Shown: positions 16,553-23,556, numbered from the stretch's first letter. The stretch is DNA of 23,556 nucleotides from UBA8346 sp050260935 (GCA_050260935.1 JBLNCU010000168.1:1-23556), one strand, 5' to 3'. Made by a program: numbers and translations. The notes: a model not told the origin generated them from the sequence alone.

Positions 16553-17499
16553 TTAAACCTGGTCGTAATTTACCCGTGAACCAATGTATTTAAAGGTAAT
16601 ATAAGTAAAGAAGCCAATCAGGGCAAATAATATTACACCCATTGCGCAAGCTTCACCCATCTGGAAATAGGAGAAGGCCTTGCGGTAAAGTAAAAGATTG
16701 AAGTATAAATTAACATTACCTGGGCCACCATTGGTCAACGCAAACGGAATATCAAAGATTTGCAGTGTCCCAATCATGTTGATCACTATATCATAGAAAA
16801 AAACCGGGCTGATCATCGGAAAAGTAATTTTCCAAAACCGGACCCAGGGGCTGGCCCCATCCACCAGCGCGGCTTCATGCAATTCTCCGGGCACTGTTTG
16901 GAGGGCGGCCAATAACAGCACAATGTGCATCCCCAAATAGCTCCAGACATTTACAAACATAATTGCAAAAAAGGCAAACATCGGATTACTCAACCAGTGG
17001 ACTCCCTGAAAACCAAAACTGGTGATGACATGATTTAAAATTCCATATGAATAATTATAGATCCATTGCCAGAGCAATGCATGGGCAACCGGCATACAAA
17101 CCCAGGGCAACAGAAATAAAGTACGGAAAAGATTTAACCCTTTTAATTTTTGGTTTAAGATCAAAGCAATACCCAAGGCAATAAAGCATTGAATCGGAAC
17201 ATTCAACACCGTAAACAGGATGGTCTGTCTTAAAGAAGCCCAGGAGGCAGGAGAGGAAAAAATATTCTTATAATTAAGCCACCAACCCATTTTATCGGAT
17301 TAACCAAATCCCAATCGCTAAATGAAAGGGCAATGGTAGCTATAATTGGCACGATTGCAAGGGCCAAAAAGCCCAAAAAATTCGGAGTGATAAATAAATA
17401 ACCTGCCAACGCCTGGCGAAACTGTTGCTGGCTTATGGCCCTTTTTTTGCTAGGTTGCAGCAACTTGTTATGATATAATTTCAATTCTTGCTCTTTCAT
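16553..17499 (-). CDS. carbohydrate ABC importer permease, MalF type, interrupted by a one-base frameshift
   Basis: CUT1 permease read in two frames. The 5' part starts at the ATG at 17499 (MKEQELKLYHNKLL), with GGAGG 6 bases upstream. It includes TM1 and FSDWDLVNPIKWVGG, then runs into an off-frame tail ending at 17230. The rest continues from about 17280 in the neighbouring frame (LNYKNIFSSPASWASLRQTI) through five more helices and the EAA loop EAALVDGASPWVRFWKITFP to 16553. Family proteins read ...FVGxxNYKNIF without a break, so adding one base in the GGTGG at 17279-17283 restores KWVGGLNYKNIF and a protein of about 315 residues. This is either a recent mutation inactivating the importer or a sequence error. 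The frame upstream is open to 17592 but lacks a ribosome site there. Confidence 0.85.
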
Positions 17500-17532
17500 A
17501 GCCGGCCTCCATCCGCCTAACTTTGATAAGAA

Positions 17533-17565
17533 GGCGGGAAAACCGCCGCTTCCCGGGGTTTCCCC
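17533..17565 (-). other. paired GC-rich hairpins between binding-protein and permease genes
   Basis: GGGG-TTT-CCCC (17555-17565) and GGCGG-GAAAA-CCGCC (17533-17547, plus-strand reading) lie back to back in the 79-base gap. No T run follows on the minus strand. This is the typical place for mRNA 3'-end stabilisers that let the binding protein be made in excess over permeases. Confidence 0.6.
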
Positions 17566-17578
17566 GCTAAGAAAGATG

Positions 17579-18901
17579 TTATTTTCCTCCAAGTAATGGA
17601 GTAATTTCAGCTTTGATATTCGCCACTGCTTCTTTCACAGTTTCAAATCCGGAATAGGCCGAAGTCAACTCGCGGTTAATGACATCCCACATTTGGGCCC
17701 AATTGACGTGCATCGGGTATTCACCGGTTTTGCCTGCTGCTTCATCAAAGTAATACTGGATGTGAGCCGGCCCTTTTTCTTTGGAGGCAGCCATATAAAC
17801 CGGAACAATCGATTTGATGGACGGGAAACAGCAGCCGTATCCAGCGATAATTTTCTGGCCTTCAGGGCCATCCATCCATTTTACCAATTTCCAGGCGGCA
17901 TCCGGATATTTTGTCTTGGCGGCAATGTTATGAGCTAAACCGTTAAAGGCGCTAATCCGGCCGGCAGGTCCCGCCGGCAACGGAGCAACGTCCCAGACAA
18001 ATTTGGCGTTTGAACGGGCGGCGCCCAACATCCAGGAGCCGCACGGATAAATAGCGGTCTTCTTAGCAAGCCAAAGGTCCCATGCGCCGCCGGCAAAGCC
18101 TTGGTTGTCGGTTTGCGGGGAGACGCCGTATTTATTGGTTAGATCAAAATAGAATTGAAGAGCTTCTACAGCTTTCGGATTATCCAGGGCGAATTTGGTG
18201 CCGAATGGTTTATCCAAAACGCCGGATCCCGGGGCGCCGTTCATCCAAACAAAGTTAATCCAACCGGTCTGAATTTCTCCGGCATTAAAACCGGCAATTC
18301 CGTAACGGACAACTTTGGTCTTATCAAATCCTTCTTCGGTGGCATTCTTGCCATTAACGTCAACAGTTAATTTCTTCAGGTCTTGCAAGAAACTCCCGCC
18401 GTCTTTAGGGTTCCAGGTCCATTTTTCCGGAGCGGTAATCCCGGCTTGCGCAAACATATCCTTATTATAGGCATAACAGATGGTATCCCAGTCTTTGGCC
18501 AAGCCGAATTGTTTGCCGTGGTAGCTCCAGTTAGCGGTCAAACCTGGATAGTATACGCTTAAATCGATCTTGTCTTTTTTGATAAAGGGGTTGAGATCCA
18601 TAATAGCGCCTTTGCTGGCCAAACTGGAAAAGTAAGCGATATGACCCCAGAATACATCGGGCATAGTTCCAGCGGCTACACCGGTAGTGATCTTGGTCCA
18701 ATAATCATTCCACTCAGTTAATTCCATTTTGACTTCAATATCGGGGTTGGCTTTCATAAAAGCTGCAATTGCGGCTTCCATAGCCGGCTTCTGGTTGGCA
18801 TCCCATAATGCATAACGTAAGGTAACTTTCGGGGCGGCAAGAACAGAGACACAGGATAAAACCATAACCAAAACCAAAACGATAAGTAAAAACCTTTTCA
18901 T
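17579..18901 (-). CDS. extracellular sugar-binding protein of CUT1 ABC importer
   Basis: A 440-residue solute-binding protein of the MalE-like SBP_bac_1 family, the usual length. The signal peptide (about 1-22) ends SVLA-APKVTL, a signal-peptidase I-type site. A Cys at residue 17 lies in VLSC, a poor lipobox. Family features: LRYALWDANQKPAMEAAIAAF at the start, VFWGHIAYFSSLASKGAIMDLNPFI, the hinge region and a conserved C-terminal GPEGQKIIAGYG. The ATG at 18901 follows GGGAGGG by 5 bases. It is the first gene of the importer operon, behind a LacI-type operator (18994-19011) and a leader stem-loop. It should capture an oligosaccharide and pass it to the two downstream permeases. The ligand cannot be told from sequence. 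Confidence 0.93.
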   Translation of the reverse strand: MKRFLLIVLVLVMVLSCVSVLAAPKVTLRYALWDANQKPAMEAAIAAFMKANPDIEVKMELTEWNDYWTKITTGVAAGTMPDVFWGHIAYFSSLASKGAIMDLNPFIKKDKIDLSVYYPGLTANWSYHGKQFGLAKDWDTICYAYNKDMFAQAGITAPEKWTWNPKDGGSFLQDLKKLTVDVNGKNATEEGFDKTKVVRYGIAGFNAGEIQTGWINFVWMNGAPGSGVLDKPFGTKFALDNPKAVEALQFYFDLTNKYGVSPQTDNQGFAGGAWDLWLAKKTAIYPCGSWMLGAARSNAKFVWDVAPLPAGPAGRISAFNGLAHNIAAKTKYPDAAWKLVKWMDGPEGQKIIAGYGCCFPSIKSIVPVYMAASKEKGPAHIQYYFDEAAGKTGEYPMHVNWAQMWDVINRELTSAYSGFETVKEAVANIKAEITPLLGGK

Positions 18902-18934
18902 TTTAACCCTCCCTAATTTGTTTTTTTATATTCA

Positions 18935-18983
18935 GTTTTTACCAGGCGCTTGAATATTCCTTTCATTTAAACCTGGCAAAAAC
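18935..18983 (-). promoter_or_regulatory. stem-loop in the leader of the sugar-binding-protein gene
   Basis: In the minus-strand RNA GTTTTTGCCAGG (18972-18983) pairs over 12 positions, counting one G-U, with CCTGGTAAAAAC (18935-18946) around a 25-base loop. It ends 34 bases before the start codon, so it lies in the untranslated leader. It may modulate stability or translation. It resembles no riboswitch I know. Confidence 0.5.
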
Positions 18984-18993
18984 TTAATATATT

Positions 18994-19011
18994 AACTGAA
19001 ACGTTTAAGTT
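18994..19011. promoter_or_regulatory. LacI-type operator upstream of the importer operon
   Basis: AACTGAAACGTTTAAGTT is palindromic at 16 of 18 positions around a central CG, the classic LacI-family half-site layout. A near copy lies at 20123-20140 by the lacI promoter. A TATATT at 18986-18991 just downstream could be the -10 of the importer promoter, but I find no good -35. Confidence 0.7.
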
Positions 19012-19064
19012 TCCAGGCTTATCCCTGTTTTTTTCGAAACTGATAAAGTGTAAGCCAAAAACCG

Positions 19065-20099
19065 CTATCGCAAAGCTGGTGGAGCTGTTGAATTGCGGAT
19101 AACTATATTCACATCAAAAACTTCTTTTCGAAAAAATTTTTTTCCATTGCTAATCGCAATTATTTGATTTGCGGCTAATTTCCCCATTTCATAAATCGGG
19201 ACGGTTAAAGTAGTTAAAGGTGGGGTTGTAAATGCCGAGAATTGCGAGTTATCGAAACCTACGACTGATAATTGATCCGGTACTTTGATTTTTTGAACAC
19301 GGGCCGCTTGAAGAACCCCGATAGCCATCCGATCATTGGCGCAAAAAATCGCGGTCGGGGGTACTACTAAGTTAAACAATTGAACTAATGCATTGTAGCC
19401 TGATTCTTCAGACCACTTACCACTCAGAATATAAGCCGGTTCGATGGGCAAATTAAGTTCATTCATCGCCTCATAAAAGCCCTTTTGCCGGTATATCCCT
19501 GAAGCGAAATCCCCGTCGCCTCCGATATAAGCAATTCTTTGATGTCCAAGTGAGGCCAGATGATGAATCGCCTTCTTAGCTCCGCCTTCATTATCGATAC
19601 AAATACAATTTTTTTTGGTATCTTCAGTATAGCGATCGATAAAGATATGAGGAACTTTGTCAGCCGTTAACTTTTCATCGATTCGATCCGAAATGGCTGC
19701 CCCCAAAATGATGGTGCCGTCGGTTTTTTGCCCCCTAAAAATCCGGGAATAGGTTTCTTCGGTCCATTCCATAATGAAGTCAATTACAATGCTGTAGCCC
19801 GCTTCTCTTGATATATCCGCAATACCGGCTAACAATTCAATGGTCCAAGGGTCTTCCAACAACTGTTTGGTTTCGGTATGCAGCATTACCAGCCCGATAT
19901 TTCGCGTGTTTTTCGATTTTAAACTTCGGGCATTGGCATTTGGATGGTAGTTAAGTATTTTCACAGCTTCCAAAACTTTTTGTTGAGTTGAATAGCTGAC
20001 TTCATTCATATTATTGTTAATCACATAAGAAACGGTAGCCTGAGAAACACCTGCATATTTAGCTACATCTTTAATGGTAGTCGTTGGAATCACGTCCAT
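19065..20099 (-). CDS. LacI-family transcriptional regulator
   Basis: A 344-residue sugar-responsive repressor. The N-terminal helix-turn-helix (TTIKDVAKYAGVSQATVSYV, residues 7-26) is followed by the hinge helix NARSLKSKNTRNIGLVM. A periplasmic-binding-protein-like effector domain fills the rest (GTIILGAAISDRI, HIFIDRY, CIDNEGGAKKAIHHLASLGHQRIAYIGG in parts, IFCANDRMAIGVLQAA, SVVGFDNSQFS). Length is normal. The ATG at 20099 has no clear ribosome site upstream, though the protein start fits the family. It has its own promoter (20152-20180) with an operator beneath it, so autorepression is likely, and a twin operator precedes the importer operon. Its inducer is probably the imported sugar. Confidence 0.93.
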   Translation of the reverse strand: MDVIPTTTIKDVAKYAGVSQATVSYVINNNMNEVSYSTQQKVLEAVKILNYHPNANARSLKSKNTRNIGLVMLHTETKQLLEDPWTIELLAGIADISREAGYSIVIDFIMEWTEETYSRIFRGQKTDGTIILGAAISDRIDEKLTADKVPHIFIDRYTEDTKKNCICIDNEGGAKKAIHHLASLGHQRIAYIGGDGDFASGIYRQKGFYEAMNELNLPIEPAYILSGKWSEESGYNALVQLFNLVVPPTAIFCANDRMAIGVLQAARVQKIKVPDQLSVVGFDNSQFSAFTTPPLTTLTVPIYEMGKLAANQIIAISNGKKFFRKEVFDVNIVIRNSTAPPALR

Positions 20100-20122
20100 A
20101 TAAATTTGGCTAGATTTGAGAT

Positions 20123-20140
20123 AACTGAACCGTTTAAGTT
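20123..20140. promoter_or_regulatory. autoregulatory LacI-type operator
   Basis: AACTGAACCGTTTAAGTT differs from the site at 18994-19011 at one base and keeps the central CG. It begins 11 bases downstream of the lacI -10 box, overlapping the start of transcription, a standard position for repression. Confidence 0.7.
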
Positions 20141-20151
20141 CTTCTGATCCA

Positions 20152-20180
20152 AAAATACCATGATTTTTTTAAACTGTCAA
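20152..20180 (-). promoter_or_regulatory. sigma-A-type promoter of the lacI gene
   Basis: Minus-strand TTGACA (20175-20180, perfect -35), a 17-base spacer and TATTTT (20152-20157). It lies 53 bases upstream of the lacI ATG, with the operator at 20123-20140 between. Confidence 0.75.
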
Positions 20181-20367
20181 GAAAATATTTTTAAAAGCCT
20201 TACTTCGCCTGTGACCGAGGAGGACGAAGAGGAACTCCGGATATGGAATGGGGAATAAAGCAAGAAATTTTTTAAGAGGTTCGTTTTTAACGTGATTATG
20301 GAGTGTCTTTAATGGCGATGACTATCGGACTTTTTTATACTAGACCACGCATTTAAACACCTCCTTT
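20169..20367 (-). other. orphan ribosome site and possible decayed gene between lacI and the ATPase gene
   Basis: This fills most of the 354-base gap. An ideal ribosome site AAAGGAGGTG (20358-20367) precedes an ATG at 20352 encoding only MRGLV before TAA. The same frame then reads KSPIVIAIKDTP to a stop at 20296. The adjacent frame is open from 20300 to 20169 (VKNEPLKKFLALFP, then EFLFVLLGH). This looks like the head of a lost gene. A remote echo of GlpP-type antiterminators (SPIIAAIKD...FLLFGD) is too short to name. Confidence 0.3.
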
Positions 20368-20385
20368 AAATACCTCTGATATTAT

Positions 20386-20410
20386 AAAAACCTGCTCAGA
20401 ACTGAGCAGG
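20386..20410 (-). terminator. Rho-independent terminator after the double P-loop ATPase gene
   Basis: CCTGCTCAG and CTGAGCAGG (20391-20410) form a perfect 9-bp stem, followed on the minus strand by TTTTT (20386-20390). It lies 43 bases past the ATPase stop and insulates it from lacI. Confidence 0.9.
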
Positions 20411-20453
20411 CTTCAAAAATTACTAGTAGGTTTGGTTACTCTTTTTTAATTTT

Positions 20454-21569
20454 TCAACAAGATACCAACGCTTGTTCCTCAGCGTATTTTAAAATCCTCC
20501 TTAAGGTTTTCTCTTGTAATACGGAGATGGCCTGAAAATTCATATTGGGGATGTAATATTGCTCCATTTGGTCATGGGTGAGCTTTGCCTCAAGAAGACA
20601 AGCAATTGCCGTCTCCAGCAGCTCCGCTTTCATTTTTAGGTTGTAAGCAATTGGCTGCCTATATTCGTCCGGTACGCCCGGAGCGATACATTCATCCATA
20701 CTCACCACGCTTACCGCTTTATCCAAATCGATTCGGTGCGGCGGCTCGGCGGTTGTAACCGCCACCCCCAGTTTTTCAATGACTAAGTGCTCGATTTTGG
20801 ACGGGTCGAGGGCACAGTAATAAGCTTCACAATCAAACCCTCTCTCAACCGCAGCGTTGGCCAGTTTCTGAATGAGGGTTGATTTCCCGGTGCCAGCGGC
20901 TCCGGTTATCGCATAAATGGCGGGGGAAGATTTGAAAATCGACGGTAGAAAATTCCGATAACCATCGGGAGTAATTGCGCTGGCAAAAAGTTTTCTAATA
21001 GCGCCGGTTTTTCTAGCCACCGGAGAACCCTCGAAAATGGTTTCCATTAAATCGGCGGTTTTTTGGTTGGCTAAACCTGTGTCCATACTCTCGCTATAGA
21101 TTGATTCCAAATCATCATGTATAACCTTGGCCGCCTTCAGATATCGATACGCCCTGCCGAACAAGCGTCCGACCGCTTTATTAAGCTCCAAAATCTTTTC
21201 CCTTCCTTGCCGCATTCCTTTTTCATCCCAGTAGTCGCCTAAATGGATAATCTCATCAACCGCGCCGGGATTCCTGGGATCGACCACATGGGGGCTGGTT
21301 CCGTCAATCAAAGCCACTTTAATCTGGGGAAAGACCACTCCATCAAGGGAGTTATTGTCTGATGAACAATGATGCAATTCAACATCATAGCCATACCCGT
21401 TCACTTCGGCGGCGATCGCTCTCATAAATGAACTTTTCCCGACTCCGGGCCCGCCTTTGATAATCATGATGCGGGTGGCGTCTGAGGGGGCGATGTAATC
21501 ATAAAAAGAAAAAAAACCCTGTGAAGTGTTGCCGCCGGGGAAAACCTCCTTAATCCGGCCTTTTTCCAT
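20454..21569 (-). CDS. PRK06851-type ATPase with two P-loops, function unknown
   Basis: A 371-residue cytoplasmic protein with two nucleotide-binding motifs: GGPGVGKSS (39-47) and TGAAGTGKST (222-231). Each starts a similar half (IMIIKGGPGVGKSSFMRAIA and IYAITGAAGTGKSTLIQKLA), suggesting an internal duplication. Each P-loop is followed by a region with Cys/His-bearing segments (ELHHCSSDNNSLDGVV; EAYYCALDPSKIEHLV) and a conserved VALIDGTSPH. This matches the PRK06851 family found in Bacillota, as I recall mostly in spore formers, which has no established function. The ATG at 21569 lies 9 bases past AAGGAG. It is separated from the metallopeptidase gene by 81 bases and closed by a strong terminator. 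No link to the sugar genes is apparent. Confidence 0.8.
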   Translation of the reverse strand: MEKGRIKEVFPGGNTSQGFFSFYDYIAPSDATRIMIIKGGPGVGKSSFMRAIAAEVNGYGYDVELHHCSSDNNSLDGVVFPQIKVALIDGTSPHVVDPRNPGAVDEIIHLGDYWDEKGMRQGREKILELNKAVGRLFGRAYRYLKAAKVIHDDLESIYSESMDTGLANQKTADLMETIFEGSPVARKTGAIRKLFASAITPDGYRNFLPSIFKSSPAIYAITGAAGTGKSTLIQKLANAAVERGFDCEAYYCALDPSKIEHLVIEKLGVAVTTAEPPHRIDLDKAVSVVSMDECIAPGVPDEYRQPIAYNLKMKAELLETAIACLLEAKLTHDQMEQYYIPNMNFQAISVLQEKTLRRILKYAEEQALVSC

Positions 21570-21650
21570 TCATTATCACTCCTTAGAAATAATATAAAAA
21601 CAGGTATGATAATGTATGAGTCCGGTATTTAAGGAGTGTCAGTCCTGATT

Positions 21651-22697
21651 TTAACCCCGATAAACACTTAATGACAGCCCCAGAGTTCTGTGTCTAGCGG
21701 GCATGGCGCTTCCATTGAGCCGGAATATTCCAAGAGCCAACAAGCCCCAGGCGCCTGTGATTAACAACCCCTGGTTCTGCCAGAAACGCAGTCCATCTCC
21801 TGGAATCCAGGGCGACTGGTATTGGGTTTTAACTTTAACTTGGGCCAAGCCCTTCATAAACCGGATTTCCGCTTTTGCCCTTTGAGAGTCAGCCCGGGGA
21901 TCCCCTAAAGCGATGTCCCCGAAAAATGGTTGGCTGGTTCCAAAGAGCATCCGGAAATCTTCAGCGAACGTCTCCTCACTGGAATTGCTCCAATCCTTGG
22001 TATTGACCCCGCCGGCGCCATGCCAGGAACCGCCGACGATTTGCAGAAACTTAGCCCACAACTCTTTCCCTTCGGCTGTTTCCTGCGGCATGAAACTAAA
22101 ATGAACATGATGACCGATCTCATGATACAAAGTTACCTGTAATTGATTGGATATCAAATCCTCCGACTCCGGTTCGGCGCTTAACATAGTATACCCGGCG
22201 CCGCCGAGACCGCTGACATCCGGTATCACATAAGGCAACAAATAGATCCGGAAGTCGGCCACGAATGGCCGTGGTAAACCATTCTTTTCAAGCTCGGCCA
22301 TTGCCTGATCAACCTGTTTAGGATCATACGGTTTATTGGCTTCGGAACTTAACCGGTAACCGCCCCATTCCGAATTATCAATTGCTGAATTGCCATCGTT
22401 TAGATAATGCAACCTTAAGGTCAAGGCCTTGTATAATTCGAGAAAGCGCTCCGTTTCCCCGGCCGAATATACTTTATATCCTTCCGGCCCTATTTTACCG
22501 GAAGTTTTCTCTAAAGAGACAATTTCAGCGACTATCCGGTTCATTTGCCCCACTATTTCGGCTTTGTTATACTTCCCGAATTGTCCGTTCCCGCTTATCG
22601 TAACATTCGACACTACAGACTTAAAATAATTAATTGCGTTTATCAAAACTAGGCCGCCGATTATCAAACATATCAAAGCTGTTCTAAGTTTTTTCAT
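21651..22697 (-). CDS. membrane-anchored HEXXH zinc metallopeptidase-like protein
   Basis: A 348-residue protein with an N-terminal membrane anchor (about 5-23) and a second hydrophobic stretch near the end (about 309-326). The zinc motif YHEIGHHVHF places H192, E193 and H196. SSEETFAEDFRMLFG (239-253) follows about 50 residues later, where Glu242 or Glu246 could be the third ligand in gluzincin style. The domain between the two hydrophobic stretches should lie outside the cytoplasmic membrane. I do not recognise a named family. A good promoter (TTTACA-18-TATAAT, 22721-22750) and AAAGGAG ribosome site precede the ATG at 22697, so it is independently expressed. An active peptidase is likely, since the catalytic Glu is present; the substrate is unknown. 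Confidence 0.7.
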   Translation of the reverse strand: MKKLRTALICLIIGGLVLINAINYFKSVVSNVTISGNGQFGKYNKAEIVGQMNRIVAEIVSLEKTSGKIGPEGYKVYSAGETERFLELYKALTLRLHYLNDGNSAIDNSEWGGYRLSSEANKPYDPKQVDQAMAELEKNGLPRPFVADFRIYLLPYVIPDVSGLGGAGYTMLSAEPESEDLISNQLQVTLYHEIGHHVHFSFMPQETAEGKELWAKFLQIVGGSWHGAGGVNTKDWSNSSEETFAEDFRMLFGTSQPFFGDIALGDPRADSQRAKAEIRFMKGLAQVKVKTQYQSPWIPGDGLRFWQNQGLLITGAWGLLALGIFRLNGSAMPARHRTLGLSLSVYRG

Positions 22698-22720
22698 GGT
22701 CTAGTCTCCTTTCCGCCATC

Positions 22721-22750
22721 ATTATAACACGGATTGTTGCATTATGTAAA
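22721..22750 (-). promoter_or_regulatory. sigma-A-type promoter of the metallopeptidase gene
   Basis: Minus-strand TTTACA (22745-22750), an 18-base spacer and consensus TATAAT (22721-22726). The -35 overlaps the final codons of the upstream glycosylase gene. The start site would be about 17 bases before the ATG at 22697, leaving room for the AAAGGAG ribosome site. Confidence 0.7.
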
Positions 22751-23431
22751 CTTAGAACCCTCCAAACACATCCTAAGCAAGGGGCATTGAGGACATGCCG
22801 GTTCTCTAGGCCGGCAATACCGGCGGCCCAGATTCAATAGGAGAATATGCAACTCCTGGTGCATTCCTTCAGGAATTTGCCTGGCTAAAAACTCCTGAAT
22901 CTCGGTTGGCGTCTTTTTTCCGGCAATGAGGCCCAGGCGCCGGACAATCCGGTGAATATGGACATCCGCTGGAAAATAAGGAAAAGCTAAACCGAATAAC
23001 ATAGTACAAGCCGCGGTCTTTGGGCCGATCCCTGGTAAACTGTTTAAAAAGCTCCAAGCCATTGCCGGATCGGCTTTTAAAGATTCCAGGGAGTATTCCC
23101 CCAGTTCTTCCCGGACCTTTTCCAACACTCCCCTGATGACCCTTGCTTTTTGCGCCGCCAAGCCGGAAGTGTTTATCGTTTGCTCCAGGACTCCCGCCGC
23201 CGAAGTTAAAACCATTTCCGGGGCAGGGAATACTTTTTTAAAGTTAAACCAAGCGTTTAGAGCATTCTTATCGGATGTTGCTTGGGTGAGAACCGTGGCG
23301 ATTAAAATTTCCAAAGCGGAATCACAGTAAGTCAAGGGGCTGGTTTGATGGAGTCGCCAAGGGTCCCCCAAAGCTTTCCTAAGCAGTAAGGCAACTTCGT
23401 GAAAACTAATTTTTTGCTTATTGATCTCCAT
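22742..23431 (-). CDS. endonuclease III-family DNA glycosylase with iron-sulfur cluster
   Basis: A 229-residue base-excision repair enzyme of the Nth/HhH-GPD superfamily. The helix-hairpin-helix is LPGIGPKTA (132-140), with Lys138 at the position of the Nth catalytic lysine. The catalytic Asp156 is in FPADVHIHR. The cluster loop is C206-x6-C213-x2-C216-x5-C222, the exact spacing of Nth. It should excise damaged pyrimidines and nick abasic sites. The N-terminal helix ILIATVLTQATSDKNALNAW matches the usual LLSxQTxD region only loosely, so it may be a paralogue (Nth-like or MutY-distant) rather than classical Nth. The ATG at 23431 has no ribosome site, but a TATAAT ends 6 bases upstream, suggesting a leaderless message. 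Confidence 0.88.
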   Translation of the reverse strand: MEINKQKISFHEVALLLRKALGDPWRLHQTSPLTYCDSALEILIATVLTQATSDKNALNAWFNFKKVFPAPEMVLTSAAGVLEQTINTSGLAAQKARVIRGVLEKVREELGEYSLESLKADPAMAWSFLNSLPGIGPKTAACTMLFGLAFPYFPADVHIHRIVRRLGLIAGKKTPTEIQEFLARQIPEGMHQELHILLLNLGRRYCRPREPACPQCPLLRMCLEGSKFT

Positions 23432-23437
23432 AAACCA

Positions 23438-23443
23438 ATTATA
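23438..23443 (-). promoter_or_regulatory. -10 box of the endonuclease III-like gene, probable leaderless start
   Basis: Minus-strand TATAAT ends 6 bases before the ATG at 23431, so a standard start site would fall on the A of the ATG. The -35 region is AT-rich and unconvincing. The rest of the window to 23556 shows nothing recognisable. Confidence 0.45.
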
Positions 23444-23556
23444 TCAGTTTAAAGACCATTTAAAAATGAGAATTTGATAAAATCAAGCCAAATGGAGCAT
23501 ATTTCTTCGGATTGTGTCATTGTCTGAATTTGCAATTATGATGGCTTAAATTCCGC

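Noticed and set aside
17279..17290. Programmed -1 ribosomal frameshift in the permease
   Set aside because: No slippery heptamer or downstream pseudoknot is visible, and this permease family is not known to use frameshifting.
17500..17592. Longer start for the MalF-type permease
   Set aside because: It would run through the paired hairpins and overlap the binding-protein gene. GGAGG sits before the ATG at 17499.
18994..19011. Catabolite-responsive (CcpA cre) site
   Set aside because: TGAAACG lacks one base of the TGNAANCG spacing, and the near-identical copy beside lacI fits a dedicated LacI operator better.
1..23556. tRNA, rRNA, CRISPR array, insertion sequence or phage genes
   Set aside because: I saw no cloverleaf, rRNA segment, regularly spaced repeats, transposase or integrase.

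Overview
The window is a chromosomal stretch in which every recognisable gene lies on the minus strand, so transcription runs from high to low coordinates. The style suggests a Bacillota (Firmicutes) member: strong AGGAGG ribosome-binding sites, frequent TTG/GTG starts, a YesM/YesN two-component pair, a PRK06851-type double P-loop ATPase, and a sugar importer with no ATPase of its own. Both sugar-binding proteins carry signal peptides without a convincing lipobox, which hints at a two-membrane (diderm) Bacillota lineage. Hydrogenispora/Limnochordia-like bacteria would fit, but that is a guess.

Right end (20.4-23.6 kb), housekeeping or orphan genes: an endonuclease III-family DNA glycosylase, a membrane-anchored HEXXH metallopeptidase with a good promoter, and the PRK06851-type ATPase closed by a strong terminator.

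Middle right (13.7-20.2 kb), a LacI-controlled importer operon: a LacI regulator, an extracellular sugar-binding protein, two permeases (the first frameshifted) and a secreted protein combining a beta-sandwich (DUF1349-like) domain with a DUF4832-like barrel. Two near-identical 18-bp palindromes, one just downstream of the lacI promoter and one upstream of the binding-protein gene, are the likely LacI operators.

Middle left (8.2-13.1 kb), sugar enzymes: a DUF1680/GH127-like hydrolase that keeps the zinc-cysteine site, a GH4 alpha-galactosidase-like enzyme and a TIM-barrel amidohydrolase. Between them lie decayed relics of a class II (tagatose/fructose-bisphosphate) aldolase and, less certainly, of a SIS-domain sugar-phosphate isomerase.

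Left (0-8.2 kb): a YesM-type sensor kinase and YesN-type AraC response regulator closed by a strong terminator, then the YtfQ-YtfR-YtfT-YjfF galactofuranose-type ABC importer, the last gene running off the window edge.

Working model (inference): a plant- or microbe-glycan island aimed at furanose- and galactose-containing side chains. A secreted protein acts outside, two importers bring in oligosaccharide and furanose, and cytoplasmic GH127-like and GH4 enzymes release arabinofuranose- or galactose-type sugars. The LacI system governs the first importer and YesMN probably governs the second. The ATPase for the first importer is probably a shared MsmX/UgpC-type protein encoded elsewhere.
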